DNA of 64,000 bases from Massilia arenae (GCF_008014745.1 NZ_VPFD01000015.1:62001-126000); one strand, 5' to 3'; positions 1 to 10,131 are shown, counted from the first letter of the stretch. The notes: generated by a model not told the origin, from the sequence alone. A program made the numbers and translations.

Positions 1-37
1 GGCGAATAAGGGTCGATTCCGGACAGTGGAGAGCGCG

Positions 38-955
38 TCAGGCGCGAACCAGGGTCGGATAGTCGGACAAGGTCAGGCGGAAGCCAATGGCATCGGACAC
101 CAGGTGGCCCTGGGCGCCGAACGGGATGGTGACGCGGCGCTCGATGTGGCCGAAGGACAGGCCCGTCAATACCGGCAGCGGCAGCGTCTGGCGCAGGTAG
201 GCCAGCATAGCGTCGAAATCGTAGCCATTGTCGAGCGGCCCCAGGCGATAACCCGAAAAGTCGCCCAGCACCACGGCCTGCTGGCGTTCGAGCACGCCGG
301 CCTGCATCAGTTGCAGCAGCAGGCGCTCGACCCGGTACGGATGTTCGGCAATGTCTTCGAACCACAGGATGCCGTCGTCGATGCGCGGAAAGTAAGGCGT
401 ACCGACCATGGCGCCGATCATTGCCAGATTGCCGCCCCAGACGGTGCCGCGCACGTCGAGCGCCGGATTGCCGGCCACGCACTCGGTGATGGTATGGGTG
501 GGGCCGGCAAGGCAAGACCAGAAATCGTCGAGCGTGAACGCGACCGGTTCGAGCGCGCCGAAGTCGCCCGCGATCATCGGCCCGGCATAGCTGAGGCCGC
601 CAGCCTTGGCCATCAGGCCCATGTGCAGGGCCGTCAGGTCGGAAAAGCCGACCACGATCTTGCCGCTGGCGGCGATCGCCTCGAAGTCGATGCGCGGCAG
701 CAAACGGCTGATGCCGTAGCCGCCGCGTAGGGCGATGATGAGGTGTACGTCCGGATCGGCCACGGCCGCATGCAGTTGTTCCAGGCGCGCGTCATCGGTG
801 CCGCCGAAGCGCAGGTAGGAGCAGCTGTGGTCGTAGTAATTACGTACCAGGAAGCCCTGCTCCTCGAGGCGCGCGATGGCGCGTTCGAGCGCCGATGGTT
901 CGGGAATGCAGCCGGCTGGCGCCACGATGGCGATGCCGGGACGGGAAATGATCAC
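38..955 (-). CDS. ldcA: LD-carboxypeptidase (muramoyltetrapeptide carboxypeptidase, family S66)
   Basis: Cytoplasmic serine peptidase that removes the terminal D-Ala from murein tetrapeptides during peptidoglycan recycling. The 305 residues fit the family length. Visible are the N-terminal IVAPAG strand, RGGYG at residues 77-81, the nucleophile elbow GFSD with Ser105, Glu200 in WFED and His270 in GHIERR, the expected Ser-Glu-His triad order. There is no signal peptide, as expected for a cytosolic enzyme. The start is a GTG whose last two bases belong to the TGA of the upstream hydrolase gene (GTGA), so translation is probably coupled. Identity is secure; the exact substrate preference is inferred from the family. 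Confidence 0.93.
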   Translation of the reverse strand: MIISRPGIAIVAPAGCIPEPSALERAIARLEEQGFLVRNYYDHSCSYLRFGGTDDARLEQLHAAVADPDVHLIIALRGGYGISRLLPRIDFEAIAASGKIVVGFSDLTALHMGLMAKAGGLSYAGPMIAGDFGALEPVAFTLDDFWSCLAGPTHTITECVAGNPALDVRGTVWGGNLAMIGAMVGTPYFPRIDDGILWFEDIAEHPYRVERLLLQLMQAGVLERQQAVVLGDFSGYRLGPLDNGYDFDAMLAYLRQTLPLPVLTGLSFGHIERRVTIPFGAQGHLVSDAIGFRLTLSDYPTLVRA

Positions 956-1881
956 TGTTTGACGAAGAGCCGGGGTGTTGAGTTTGGCAACATCTTACCC
1001 CGCGCATGGGAGTCGATCAAGGCAAGGATGCGCTCGACCAGCTGGGGCGGCAAATCGTGGCCCATGCCTTCGATGATCTCGAGCCGCGCGCCGTCGATAT
1101 GGCGCGCGACGTCCTGGCCGCAGGCCGCGGGCAGCAGCGGATCTGCGGCGCCGTGGATGACGAGGGTCGGCGCCGCGATCGCCGGCAGCAGCGCGCTGCG
1201 GTCGCCGGCGGCCAGCAGCGCCAGCATCTGGCGCGCACTGCCGCCTGGGCAATAGCAGCGCCGCATCGAACGCGTGACGCGCTTGCGCAACTGCCGGTCC
1301 GGGGTTGGGTAGGACGGGCTGCCCAGTGCCCGCAGCAACCCGACCGCGTGGTCGATGACGCTGTCGAGATTGGCCGGGTCCGCCGGACGGCTGGCCAGCG
1401 CCTTGCGCACAGTCGCTCCCGGCCCGGGCAAGCCGCGCCGGCCGCTGGTAGACATGATGGAGGTCAGGCTCAGTACCCGCTGCGGATGGCGCGCCGCCAG
1501 TTGCTGGGCGATCAGGCCGCCCAGCGCCGAGACGCCGACCAGGTGGGCCCGGGCCACGCCCAGCGCCGACAGCACGCCGAGGGCGTCCGCCGCCATATCG
1601 TCGATGCCATACGGCGAGCGCAGCGGCCAGCCGAGGGCCGCCTTGATGCGCGCCAGCGTGAGATTCGGGGTGCCTGCCTGCTCGAACTTGGTCGACAGGC
1701 CGCTATCGCGGTGGTCGAATCGGATCACGTAAAAGCCGAGCTCGACCAGGCCCTCGACGAACTCGTCGGGCCAGTTGGTCAGCTGCATGCCGAGGCCGTG
1801 GATCAGGAGGAGCGGCGCGGCTTTCGGATCGCCCGCGGTGTCGAAGGCGAGGCGCAGTCCGTTGGCGTGGAGGGTGGGCAT
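952..1881 (-). CDS. alpha/beta hydrolase with an unusual nucleophile elbow
   Basis: Soluble alpha/beta hydrolase of 309 residues starting at MPTLHANG. It shows the oxyanion HGLG at 28-31, Ser118 as likely nucleophile, Asp248 in GAADPLLP and His275 in EGMGHD, so the Ser-Asp-His triad is present. The elbow reads GVSALGG, one residue longer than the usual G-x-S-x-G-G, which is odd. The frame continues upstream of this start, but that part is antisense or frame shadow of tadA. It ends in a 4-base overlap with ldcA, so the two are probably co-transcribed. The substrate cannot be told from the sequence; esterase or haloperoxidase-like relatives are possible. Confidence 0.85.
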   Translation of the reverse strand: MPTLHANGLRLAFDTAGDPKAAPLLLIHGLGMQLTNWPDEFVEGLVELGFYVIRFDHRDSGLSTKFEQAGTPNLTLARIKAALGWPLRSPYGIDDMAADALGVLSALGVARAHLVGVSALGGLIAQQLAARHPQRVLSLTSIMSTSGRRGLPGPGATVRKALASRPADPANLDSVIDHAVGLLRALGSPSYPTPDRQLRKRVTRSMRRCYCPGGSARQMLALLAAGDRSALLPAIAAPTLVIHGAADPLLPAACGQDVARHIDGARLEIIEGMGHDLPPQLVERILALIDSHARGKMLPNSTPRLFVKQ

Positions 1882-2030
1882 GGCGGCGTTGGGGAGCGCG
1901 TAATGTTTGGCGCCAGCATGGCGCCGTGCTGTTCGTGGTTCACATCCCGATGACGTGAAAACAGCATAACAGCTTATTGGCGCGCATGGCGCTCCGCCTG
2001 ATGGACTGCGCCCGGGGACACCGTCCCTGC

Positions 2031-2998
<968 letters not shown>

Positions 2999-3013
2999 GC
3001 TGCGTGTGGATCT

Positions 3014-3649
3014 TTAAGGAATCTGAAGAAGTTTATGGGTCTGGAGGCTGAGCTTCCATTTCGGGTTGGCGCGGCAGGTCTCGATCGCCAGCTGGACGTT
3101 GCGGGCGGCCAGCGGGCCGTCCATCGCCTGCAGGTAGAAGTGCTCGAAGTCGAGCCCTTCATAAGAGGCCAGGTCCTGGCCGAGCTGCGGAATGACGACC
3201 TTTATCTCGCTGCCCTTGTGCACCACCAGCGTCGAGCCCATCTTGGGGCTGACACAGATCCAGTCGACGCCTTCCGGCACCGGCAGGGTGCCGTTGGTCT
3301 CGATGGCGATGGTAAAGCCGCGCGCATGCATGGCGTCGATCAGGGGGCGGTCGAGTTGCAGCAGCGGTTCGCCGCCGGTGAACACCACGTATTTGCTGGC
3401 CGGATAAGTGGCCGGCCACAGGCTGTCGATCTCGGCTGCCAGCAAGTCCGCTTCCTTGAACTTGCCGCCGCGCTCGCCATCGGTGCCGACGAAATCGGTG
3501 TCGCAGAACTGGCAAACGGAGGTCAAACGGTCGGCTTCGCGCCCGGTCCAGAGGTTGCAGCCGGAAAACCGGCAGAACACGGCCGGCCGCCCCGCATGGG
3601 CGCCCTCGCCCTGCAAGGTGTAGAAGATCTCTTTGATGCTGTAAGTCAC
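3014..3649 (-). CDS. queE: 7-carboxy-7-deazaguanine synthase QueE (radical SAM)
   Basis: Radical SAM enzyme that contracts 6-carboxytetrahydropterin to 7-carboxy-7-deazaguanine using an iron-sulfur cluster, SAM and magnesium. The cluster motif is CX14CX2C (Cys31, Cys46, Cys49), the variant known from the Burkholderia multivorans enzyme, not the common CX3CX2C. The start is GTG, preceded by GAGAGG at good spacing. Residues near 76-81 (TGGEPLL) form the SAM-binding GGE motif. First gene of queE-queD-tadA; a TATAAT lies 24 bases upstream of the start, implying a leader of only about 17 nt. Confidence 0.95.
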   Translation of the reverse strand: MTYSIKEIFYTLQGEGAHAGRPAVFCRFSGCNLWTGREADRLTSVCQFCDTDFVGTDGERGGKFKEADLLAAEIDSLWPATYPASKYVVFTGGEPLLQLDRPLIDAMHARGFTIAIETNGTLPVPEGVDWICVSPKMGSTLVVHKGSEIKVVIPQLGQDLASYEGLDFEHFYLQAMDGPLAARNVQLAIETCRANPKWKLSLQTHKLLQIP

Positions 3650-3672
3650 GTTAAGCCTCTCGTCAACCTTCC

Positions 3673-3678
3673 ATTATA
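3673..3678 (-). promoter_or_regulatory. -10 hexamer for the queE-queD-tadA transcript
   Basis: Read on the minus strand this is a perfect TATAAT, preceded by GCGC. No good -35 is found 16-18 bases upstream, so strength is uncertain. The predicted start would leave a leader of about 17 nt, too short for a preQ1 riboswitch, and none is seen. Confidence 0.5.
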
Positions 3679-3820
3679 GCGCGCCGCACGGCCTGGCGCT
3701 GCGCTTGCTTCCTTTCCACAAAACATGTCACGCGACTGCCGCTTGAGAAGAAACAATATTCCTACAGCGACCTGGCGGTATCGTCCTACGGAATGTTCCG
3801 AATCAGGTAAGAGGGCTACC

Positions 3821-4813
3821 ATGACAAAGTCTTCAGTTTTCCTAATTTCGCTATCCTTTATTGCCCACGGCGCCGAGGCCGGCGAAGCGCATGCGCTGCT
3901 GCCGCTGCCGTGGCGCAGCGCGGCGCCGGAACTGCTGGCCTGCGTGATGGTCACGCTGGCCGCCCTGGTGCTGGCCTACATCGGCCTGCGCCGTAGCGTC
4001 ACCACCGACGAACGGGCGCGCGCCCTCCAGCACCAGCTCGCGGCCGAGCGCGAGGCGCGCTGCCAGTCCGACCAGGCGCTGGCCGATAACCACGACGTCC
4101 TGTGCCGCCTGGTGCGCCAGCACGAAGGCGTGCGCGAAGGCGAGCGGACCCGGATCGGCTGCGAGTTGCAGGCCGAGCTGGGCCGCCGCCTGTCGAGCTT
4201 GCGCAATGAGATGGCGAGCCTGCAGGAGTTCGCGCAGGCTTCCCCCGCCCTCACCGGCCGGCTGGACCGCGCGCTGGCCGGCATCGACGGCGCCATCCAC
4301 GCGGTGCGCGCCGTCGCCGTAGGCCTGCGCGGCGCCAATCCGGGTGACAGCCTGCGCCAGGCGCTGGAGCGCTGCCTGGCCGAGCATGCCCATCGCCACG
4401 GCCTGCGCTATCGCTTCGAGGCCGGCGTCGATCCCAGTTCGCGCGCCAGCCAGGACCGGGCGGCGCGGCTAGCCGTGTTCCGCGTCCTGGAAGACGTGTT
4501 GTCCGGGGCCGCCGGCAGGGGCGGCGCGGCCCAGGGCCGCGAGCTGCACGTGCGGCTGCTCGAAGGCGCCAGCACGCTCGGCCTTGAAATCGACGGCTGC
4601 GCCGGCTCGATCGACGATGTGTCCGCCCTGCCCGTCGAGCTGGTCGAGCACATCCGCGCCATGGGCGGCGTGCTGCGGATGGTCGCCACCGCCGAGCGGC
4701 GCCCCCGCTGGTCGCTCTCGGTGCCGGTATGCGCCGCCCTGCCCGATCCGGTGCGCGATCCGGTGCAGGCTGCGCCCCCCGGCCTGCCCGGCGTCACCGC
4801 AAAGGTGGCCTGA
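3821..4813 (+). CDS. degenerate NarX/DesK-type sensor kinase lacking the phospho-accepting histidine
   Basis: 330-residue protein with a signal-like N-terminus (MTKSSVFLISLSFIAHGAEA), a transmembrane segment around residues 36-56, a helical linker and a HisKA_3-like dimerisation helix at about 105-130. In this family the helix reads E-R-x-R-I-A-x-E-L-H-D; here it is ERTRIGCELQAEL, with Gln117 in place of His. The following ATPase region (VFRVLEDVLSG) lacks the N-box Asn, while HIRAMGGVLRM resembles the late glycine part of the domain. It is therefore probably a pseudokinase. The start is chosen for GAGG just upstream; an earlier ATG at 3725 is unsupported. Followed 141 bases later by a diguanylate cyclase on the same strand. 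Confidence 0.75.
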   Translation: MTKSSVFLISLSFIAHGAEAGEAHALLPLPWRSAAPELLACVMVTLAALVLAYIGLRRSVTTDERARALQHQLAAEREARCQSDQALADNHDVLCRLVRQHEGVREGERTRIGCELQAELGRRLSSLRNEMASLQEFAQASPALTGRLDRALAGIDGAIHAVRAVAVGLRGANPGDSLRQALERCLAEHAHRHGLRYRFEAGVDPSSRASQDRAARLAVFRVLEDVLSGAAGRGGAAQGRELHVRLLEGASTLGLEIDGCAGSIDDVSALPVELVEHIRAMGGVLRMVATAERRPRWSLSVPVCAALPDPVRDPVQAAPPGLPGVTAKVA

Positions 4814-4954
4814 ACCGTTCAGCGTTGCAAAATGCCACCTCGCCATTGTCCTTGCTCGAAATCAATGGCCTGAGCCTGCTCATGTTGCAGTATCGGTCCC
4901 TAGCGGCAACTCACCGGTTGTCGCTTCCGATATCGCAACCACAGAGGACGGCTC

Positions 4955-5929
4955 ATGAGCGCACCCAGCACCGGTACAGGCCCGACAGCCCTGGTCCAGG
5001 ACGTGGCTTTCGTGGGGCAGTTGATGGAAAGCCTGTCGGTACCGGTCTTCGTGCTGGACACCGATGCCCGCGTCATGGTCTGGAACCGCGCCTGCGAGCA
5101 ACTGACGGGCGTGGCGGCGCCGGAAGTGCTCGGCACCGGCGACCACTGGCGCAGTTTTTATGAGATCCAGCGCCCCACGCTGGCCGACATGGTGCTCAAG
5201 GGGCGGCGCGACGAGGCCCGGCTGCCGCCTGGGGCGGATGGCCGCTCGCCCCTTCCGCTGTCGATCGAAAGCTGGTGCGACATGCCGCGCGCCGGCCGGC
5301 GCCGCTACCTGGCGGCCGATGCCAGCCCGATCTTCGATGCCAACGGCCAGCTGTCGGCGGTGGTCGAGACCCTGCGCGACCTCACCGACGCCAAGATGGC
5401 CCAGATCGCGCTCGAGCAGCTGGCCACGCGCGACGGCTTGACGGGCCTGGCCAACCGGCGCTGTTTCGACGACACCCTGCATGCCGAGTGGACGCGCGCG
5501 CTGCGCCAGATGCAGCCCTTGTCGCTGCTGATGGTCGACGTCGACAACTTCAAGTCCTATAACGACGCCCATGGTCACCTGGGCGGCGACGAATGCCTGA
5601 AGCGGGTGGCGCGCGCCGTGGCCAGCGAGATGCGGGCCAACGACCTGGTGGCGCGTTACGGCGGCGAGGAATTCGCCGTGATCCTGCCCAACCAGTCGCT
5701 CAAAGGCGCCGCGATCGTGGCCGAGCGCATCCGCTGCCGGGTCGAGCAGCTGCAACTGCCGTGCCGCTTCGCCGCCGGCCACGTGACGGTGTCGATCGGC
5801 GCGGCCACCGCCATTGCCGGATCCGACAACCACGCCAGCCAGCTGGTCGCGATCGCCGACGCCGCCCTGTACCGCGCCAAGCACCTGGGGCGCAACCGCA
5901 TCAGCCTGCCGATGTCCGAAGCCGCGTAA
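4955..5929 (+). CDS. PAS-GGDEF diguanylate cyclase
   Basis: 324-residue cytosolic protein. Residues about 20-145 form a PAS domain (VFVLDTDARVMVWNRACEQLTG), followed by a GGDEF domain from about 150. The active site is GGEEF at 236-240 with intact metal-binding LLMVDVDNFK, and a product-inhibition I-site RAND at 227-230, exactly five residues upstream, so it should make c-di-GMP from GTP and be feedback-inhibited. An AGAGGA ribosome site precedes the ATG. The pseudokinase upstream may be its regulatory partner; that is inference. Confidence 0.93.
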   Translation: MSAPSTGTGPTALVQDVAFVGQLMESLSVPVFVLDTDARVMVWNRACEQLTGVAAPEVLGTGDHWRSFYEIQRPTLADMVLKGRRDEARLPPGADGRSPLPLSIESWCDMPRAGRRRYLAADASPIFDANGQLSAVVETLRDLTDAKMAQIALEQLATRDGLTGLANRRCFDDTLHAEWTRALRQMQPLSLLMVDVDNFKSYNDAHGHLGGDECLKRVARAVASEMRANDLVARYGGEEFAVILPNQSLKGAAIVAERIRCRVEQLQLPCRFAAGHVTVSIGAATAIAGSDNHASQLVAIADAALYRAKHLGRNRISLPMSEAA

Positions 5930-6006
5930 AGACGGTAGTCCTGCGGCTGTTCATTCCTTGGCGGATAGACTATCCTTCGCGATTGTCTATTTCCCAAGGA
6001 GACATC

Positions 6007-8865
6007 GTGTTTCAATCGACCCTGTCGCGCACCACGCTCGCGACCTTGATTTCAGGCGTGGTGCTGGCTGGCGCCGCCCATGCCGCGCCAGCCGCCAAGC
6101 CGGCCACCGGTGGCGACGTGCTGCCGTTCAAGGCCACCGAAAAACTGCTTCCCAACGGCCTGAAGGTCATCGTGGTGCCGACCGGCTTCCCGAACCTGGT
6201 CTCGGTGCACATCCCGGTGCAGACCGGTTCGCGCAACGAAGTCGAGCCGGGCAAGTCGGGCTTCGCCCACTTCTTCGAGCACATGATGTTCCGCGGGACG
6301 CCAACCTACCCGCCCGAAAAATACCAGGAAGTGATCACGAAGGCCGGCGCGCGCCAGAACGCCTATACCAGCGATGACCTGACCAATTACTACACCACCT
6401 TCGCCAAGCAGGACCTGGAGACGGTGCTGAAGGTCGAGGCCGACCGCTTCCAGCACCTGTCGTATCCGGTCGAGGCTTTCAAGACCGAATCGCGCGCCGT
6501 GCTGGGCGAGTACAACAAGAACAGCGCCAACCCGATGTCGAAGCTGTTCGAGGTGCAGCGCGACGCCGCCTACACCACCCACACCTACAAGCACACCACG
6601 ATGGGCTTCCTCAAGGACATCGAGGACATGCCCAACCAGTACGACTACTCGAAGGTGTTCTTCGACCGCTGGTATCGTCCCGAAAAGACCACCATCATCA
6701 TCGCCGGCGACGTCGAGCCGGCCAAAGCGATCGCGATGGTCGAGAAGTACTGGGCCGGTTGGAAGCGTGGCACCTTCAAATCGAACGTGCCGGTCGAGCC
6801 CGCGCCGCGCGGCGCCCAGTACCGCCACGTGGCCTGGCAAACGCCGACCCTGCCGCTGGTGACGGTCGCCTACCGCGCCCCGAGCTTCGTCGCCCAGCAG
6901 AAGGAGCAGGCGGCGCTGTCGATGGCGCTGTCGCTGTCGTTCGGCCGCACCTCGCCGCTGTACAAGCGCCTGGTGCAGGACGAGCAAAAAGTCGACCAGC
7001 TGTTCGACTTCACCCCGAACCGGGTCGATCCGACCCTGGCCACCATCGGCGCACGCGTGAAAAATCCGCTTGACACCGTGATGGTGCGCGACGCCATCCT
7101 GCAAACGGTGGCGAAACTGCGCGACGAACCGGTGAGCGCCCAGGAACTCGAAGCCGCCAAGTCGGCCCAGAAGTATGGCCTGATCCGCTCGCTCGACAAT
7201 ACCGAGGCGATCGCCTCGACCTTGGCTTCCTACGTGCACTTCGAGCGCTCGTACGGCACCCTCAACGGCTACTACCGCGCGATCGACAGCCTGACGCCGG
7301 CCGACCTGCAGGCCGCCGCACGCAAATACCTGGTCGACGACAGCATGGTGGTCACCACCCTGTCGCATGACACGCTGCCGAAGGGCATCGAGCAGCTGCC
7401 GAAGCTGGCGTCGTTCGCCCCGCAGGCAGCCAGCGCGAAATTCGACGTGCTGGTGCAGAAATCGGCCCTGCCTCAGATCCGCTTCAAGCTGCTGTTCGAC
7501 GCCGGCTCGGCCCACGACCCGAAGGGCAAGGAAGGCCTGGCCGCCCTCACCGCCGCGATGGTTGCCTCGAGCGGTTCGCGCGAGCGCAAGATCGACGAGG
7601 TGACCAAGGCGCTGTTCCCGATGGCCGGCAGCCTTGCCGAGCAGACCGACAAGGAGATGACGACCTTCACCGGCACCATCCACAAGGACAACTGGGATCA
7701 GTTCCTCGGTATCGCCATGCCGCTGCTGACCGACCCGGGCTTTCGCGAGGAGGATTTCCGCCGCCTGAAGGACGCCCAGCGTAATGCCCTGGTGCTGGAC
7801 CTGAAGGACAATAACGAGGAAGAATTCGGCAAAGAGCGGCTGCAGGCGAATGTGTTCGCCGGCACCGGTTATGGTCACCCTGTGCTGGGCACCGTCGCCG
7901 GCATCGACGCCATCACCCTGGACGACGTGAAAGCCTTCTACGCCAAGGCCTATACCCGCGGCGCGGTGAAGGTCGGCATCTCGGGCGACGTGTCGGATGC
8001 GATAACTGCCGGGCTCAAGGCGCAGCTGGCGCGCTTGCCGGAAGGCGCGGGCTTGAGCGCCACCAGCGTGCCGAAAGGCCGCATGCCGAATGGCCTGGAA
8101 GTGGAAATCGTCGAGAAGAACACCCGCGCCACCGCGATCTCGCTCGGCCTGCCGCTCGAAGTGACCCGCACCCACCCGGACTTTGCCGCCCTATGGCTGG
8201 CCAAGACCTGGCTCGGCGAACACCGCTCCTCGAGCGCCCATCTGTACCAGCGCATCCGCGAAGAGCGCGGTATGAACTATGGCGACTACGCGTATATCGA
8301 AGCCTTCCCGCGCGGGATGTTCCAGTTCTTCCCGAACCCCAACCTGGGCCGCAAGGCGCAGCTGTTCGAAGTCTGGATCCGTCCGGTGGCGCCGCAGAAC
8401 GGCCACTTCGCGCTGCGCGTGGCGCTGCATGAATTGGGCAAGATGGTCGACGCGGGCATCAGCCAGGCCGACTTCGAGACCACCCGCGATTACCTCATGA
8501 AGAATGTGTTCGTGATGACCGCGACCCAGGACCAGCGGCTGGGTTACGCGCTCGATTCAGAGTGGTATGGCACGCCGGAGTTCACGACCATGATGCGCGA
8601 CGCCCTGTCGAAGCTGAGCGCGGCCGACGTCAATGCCGCCATCAAGAAACACCTGTCGGCCAAGAACCTGTCGGTGGTGATCATCACCAAGGATGCGGCC
8701 GGCCTGAAACAGGCGCTGGTGAGCGACGCCTTCTCGCCGATCAAGTATGACGCCAACAAGCCGCAGGCCTTGCTGGACGAGGACAAGCAGATCGGTGAGA
8801 TGAAGTTGAACATCAAGCCGGAGGCGGTGACGATCACGCCGGCGGCGCAGGTGTTCGCCAAGTAA
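6007..8865 (+). CDS. periplasmic M16 family zinc metallopeptidase (double M16 unit)
   Basis: 952-residue secreted peptidase. The start is GTG with AAGGAG six bases upstream; the frame is open further upstream but that part lies inside the cyclase gene. A signal peptide (hydrophobic to GAAHA at about 26) is followed by the catalytic inverted-zinc motif HFFEH (His88, Glu91, His92) and a downstream Glu168 about 76 residues later, as in pitrilysin. The second half (from about residue 480) repeats the fold without HxxEH, as in two-chain M16B enzymes joined in one polypeptide. Likely degrades peptides in the periplasm; substrate unknown. A hairpin and a REP-like element follow the stop. Confidence 0.92.
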   Translation: MFQSTLSRTTLATLISGVVLAGAAHAAPAAKPATGGDVLPFKATEKLLPNGLKVIVVPTGFPNLVSVHIPVQTGSRNEVEPGKSGFAHFFEHMMFRGTPTYPPEKYQEVITKAGARQNAYTSDDLTNYYTTFAKQDLETVLKVEADRFQHLSYPVEAFKTESRAVLGEYNKNSANPMSKLFEVQRDAAYTTHTYKHTTMGFLKDIEDMPNQYDYSKVFFDRWYRPEKTTIIIAGDVEPAKAIAMVEKYWAGWKRGTFKSNVPVEPAPRGAQYRHVAWQTPTLPLVTVAYRAPSFVAQQKEQAALSMALSLSFGRTSPLYKRLVQDEQKVDQLFDFTPNRVDPTLATIGARVKNPLDTVMVRDAILQTVAKLRDEPVSAQELEAAKSAQKYGLIRSLDNTEAIASTLASYVHFERSYGTLNGYYRAIDSLTPADLQAAARKYLVDDSMVVTTLSHDTLPKGIEQLPKLASFAPQAASAKFDVLVQKSALPQIRFKLLFDAGSAHDPKGKEGLAALTAAMVASSGSRERKIDEVTKALFPMAGSLAEQTDKEMTTFTGTIHKDNWDQFLGIAMPLLTDPGFREEDFRRLKDAQRNALVLDLKDNNEEEFGKERLQANVFAGTGYGHPVLGTVAGIDAITLDDVKAFYAKAYTRGAVKVGISGDVSDAITAGLKAQLARLPEGAGLSATSVPKGRMPNGLEVEIVEKNTRATAISLGLPLEVTRTHPDFAALWLAKTWLGEHRSSSAHLYQRIREERGMNYGDYAYIEAFPRGMFQFFPNPNLGRKAQLFEVWIRPVAPQNGHFALRVALHELGKMVDAGISQADFETTRDYLMKNVFVMTATQDQRLGYALDSEWYGTPEFTTMMRDALSKLSAADVNAAIKKHLSAKNLSVVIITKDAAGLKQALVSDAFSPIKYDANKPQALLDEDKQIGEMKLNIKPEAVTITPAAQVFAK

Positions 8866-8877
8866 GTTAGCCTCAAA

Positions 8878-8908
8878 ACGACGTTTCTGCCACACGCAGA
8901 AACGTCGT
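8878..8908 (+). terminator. strong hairpin after the M16 peptidase gene, sharing its 3' arm with the REP-like element
   Basis: A perfect 13-bp stem (8878-8890 with 8896-8908) encloses a 5-base loop, CACAC, 13 bases after the TAA. There is no following T-run, so a rho-independent terminator is uncertain; it may protect the mRNA 3' end. Its 3' arm overlaps the first five bases of the left arm of the neighbouring long inverted repeat, so the two structures are mutually exclusive. Confidence 0.5.
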
Positions 8909-9008
8909 CCCCGCGAAGGCGGGGACCCAAGTCCTTCGCTGGCCCACTGCATTTAACGTAGGCACTGCGCTGATAAACTTGGGTCCCCGCCTTCGCGGGG
9001 ACGACTTG
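8898..9008. repeat. REP/BIME-like palindromic element, copy 1
   Basis: A perfect 29-bp inverted repeat (8904-8932 and 8977-9005) with a 44-base spacer. Each arm holds its own mini-hairpin, CCCCGC-GAAG-GCGGGG. It lies between the convergent M16 peptidase and repeat-protein genes. A close relative is at 16527-16639: the outer left 33 bases are identical, and both share CCTTCGC inside the spacer. The size of about 105 bp and convergent placement fit a REP-type non-autonomous element. No flanking transposase is seen. Confidence 0.8.
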
Positions 9009-9066
9009 CTTGATGCAACACAGGAGTTCGAGCTTATCGCAACTCCTGGAGTTCGCCTTTAGGCGC

Positions 9067-10131
9067 TCAACGCATCATGCGATCCCAGCCGTGACGCACG
9101 GCCGATTTCATCTTTTCCCACGTCGACTGTTCGCCCGGATAACGGGTATCCCAGTCGCTGCGCAGGTCGGTCTCGACGTCGTTCCACGGACGGCCGCGGT
9201 ACTTGTCGTTGAGCGCCATCTCGGAACCGTAGCTGTAGGCCGGACGGTATTCGTCATACGCCTCGCTGCCGGCGCCGTAGACCGAGTTCCAGTGGTTGCG
9301 GTAATACGCGTCGTTATCGTCGTCGGTCATACGGTCCCAGCCGCGACGCACGGCGGATTTCATCTTGTCCCAAGTCGACGGTCCGCCATCGCCCGGATAG
9401 CGGCGATCCCAGTCGCTGCGCAGGTCGGTCTCGACCGCGTCCCAGCTGCGGCCGCGGTACTGGTCGTTGCGCGCCATTTCCGAACCGTAGCTGTAGGCCG
9501 GGCGGTATTCGTCGTAGGCGCCGCCGGCGGCACCATAAGTGCTGTTCCAGTGATTGCGGTAGTAGACGTCGTCGTCGTTGTCGTCACTCATGCGGTCCCA
9601 GCCGTGGCGGACGGCGTTCTTGACGCGGTCCCAGGCCGACGGTTCGCTGGCATCGCTGCCGGTGGTGCTGAAGTCGCGGGTGCCGTCGATGCGGTTGTCC
9701 CAGCCGGTGCGCAGGGTGCCTTCGACGTCGTCCCATGGCTGGTTGCGGTACAGTTCGCTGCGGCGCGCTTCGCTGCCGTAGGCATAGGCCGGTTTCAGCT
9801 CCTCGAACTTGGTGCCGCTGGACGCATAGGTGCTGTCGTAGTGGCTGCGGTACAGGTCGTCGTCATCGTCGCGGGTCATGCGTTCCCAGCCGTGGCGCAC
9901 CGCGGCCTTCATTTTTTCCCAGGTCGACGGTTCGCCGCCCGTGGCGTAGCGGCTGTCCCAGTCGCTGTGCAGGTCGGTTTCGATGTCATCCCAGGCGCGG
10001 TTGGTGTAGCGGCCGCTGCGCGCGGCTTCGCTGCCATAGCTGTAGGCCGGCAGGTAGTCGTCGTAGGCCGCGCCGGTGGCGCCGTAGGTGGTGTTGAAAT
10101 GGTTGCGGTAATAGCTGTCGTCGTCGTACCC
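9067..10131 (-). repeat. four tandem protein repeats encoded in the C-terminal half of the stress-domain gene
   Basis: Counting from the C-terminus, repeats 1 and 2 (residues nearest 9067) are the most alike at DNA level, sharing the segment for AYDEYRPAYSYGSEM almost exactly. The repeat nearest 9700 is the most diverged (AYAYGSEARRSELYRNQPWDD) and carries an 11-residue insertion. This gradient suggests recent duplication at the 3' end. Confidence 0.85.

Noticed and set aside
5593..6006. In-frame extension upstream of the M16 peptidase
   Set aside because: Lies within the diguanylate cyclase gene in another frame; the GTG at 6007 has a strong ribosome site and a signal peptide.
8544..8930. 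Minus-strand frame starting with GPRLRGDD, and a similar one at 16608
   Set aside because: Translation of the REP-like arms, overlapping or adjoining real genes; no ribosome site.
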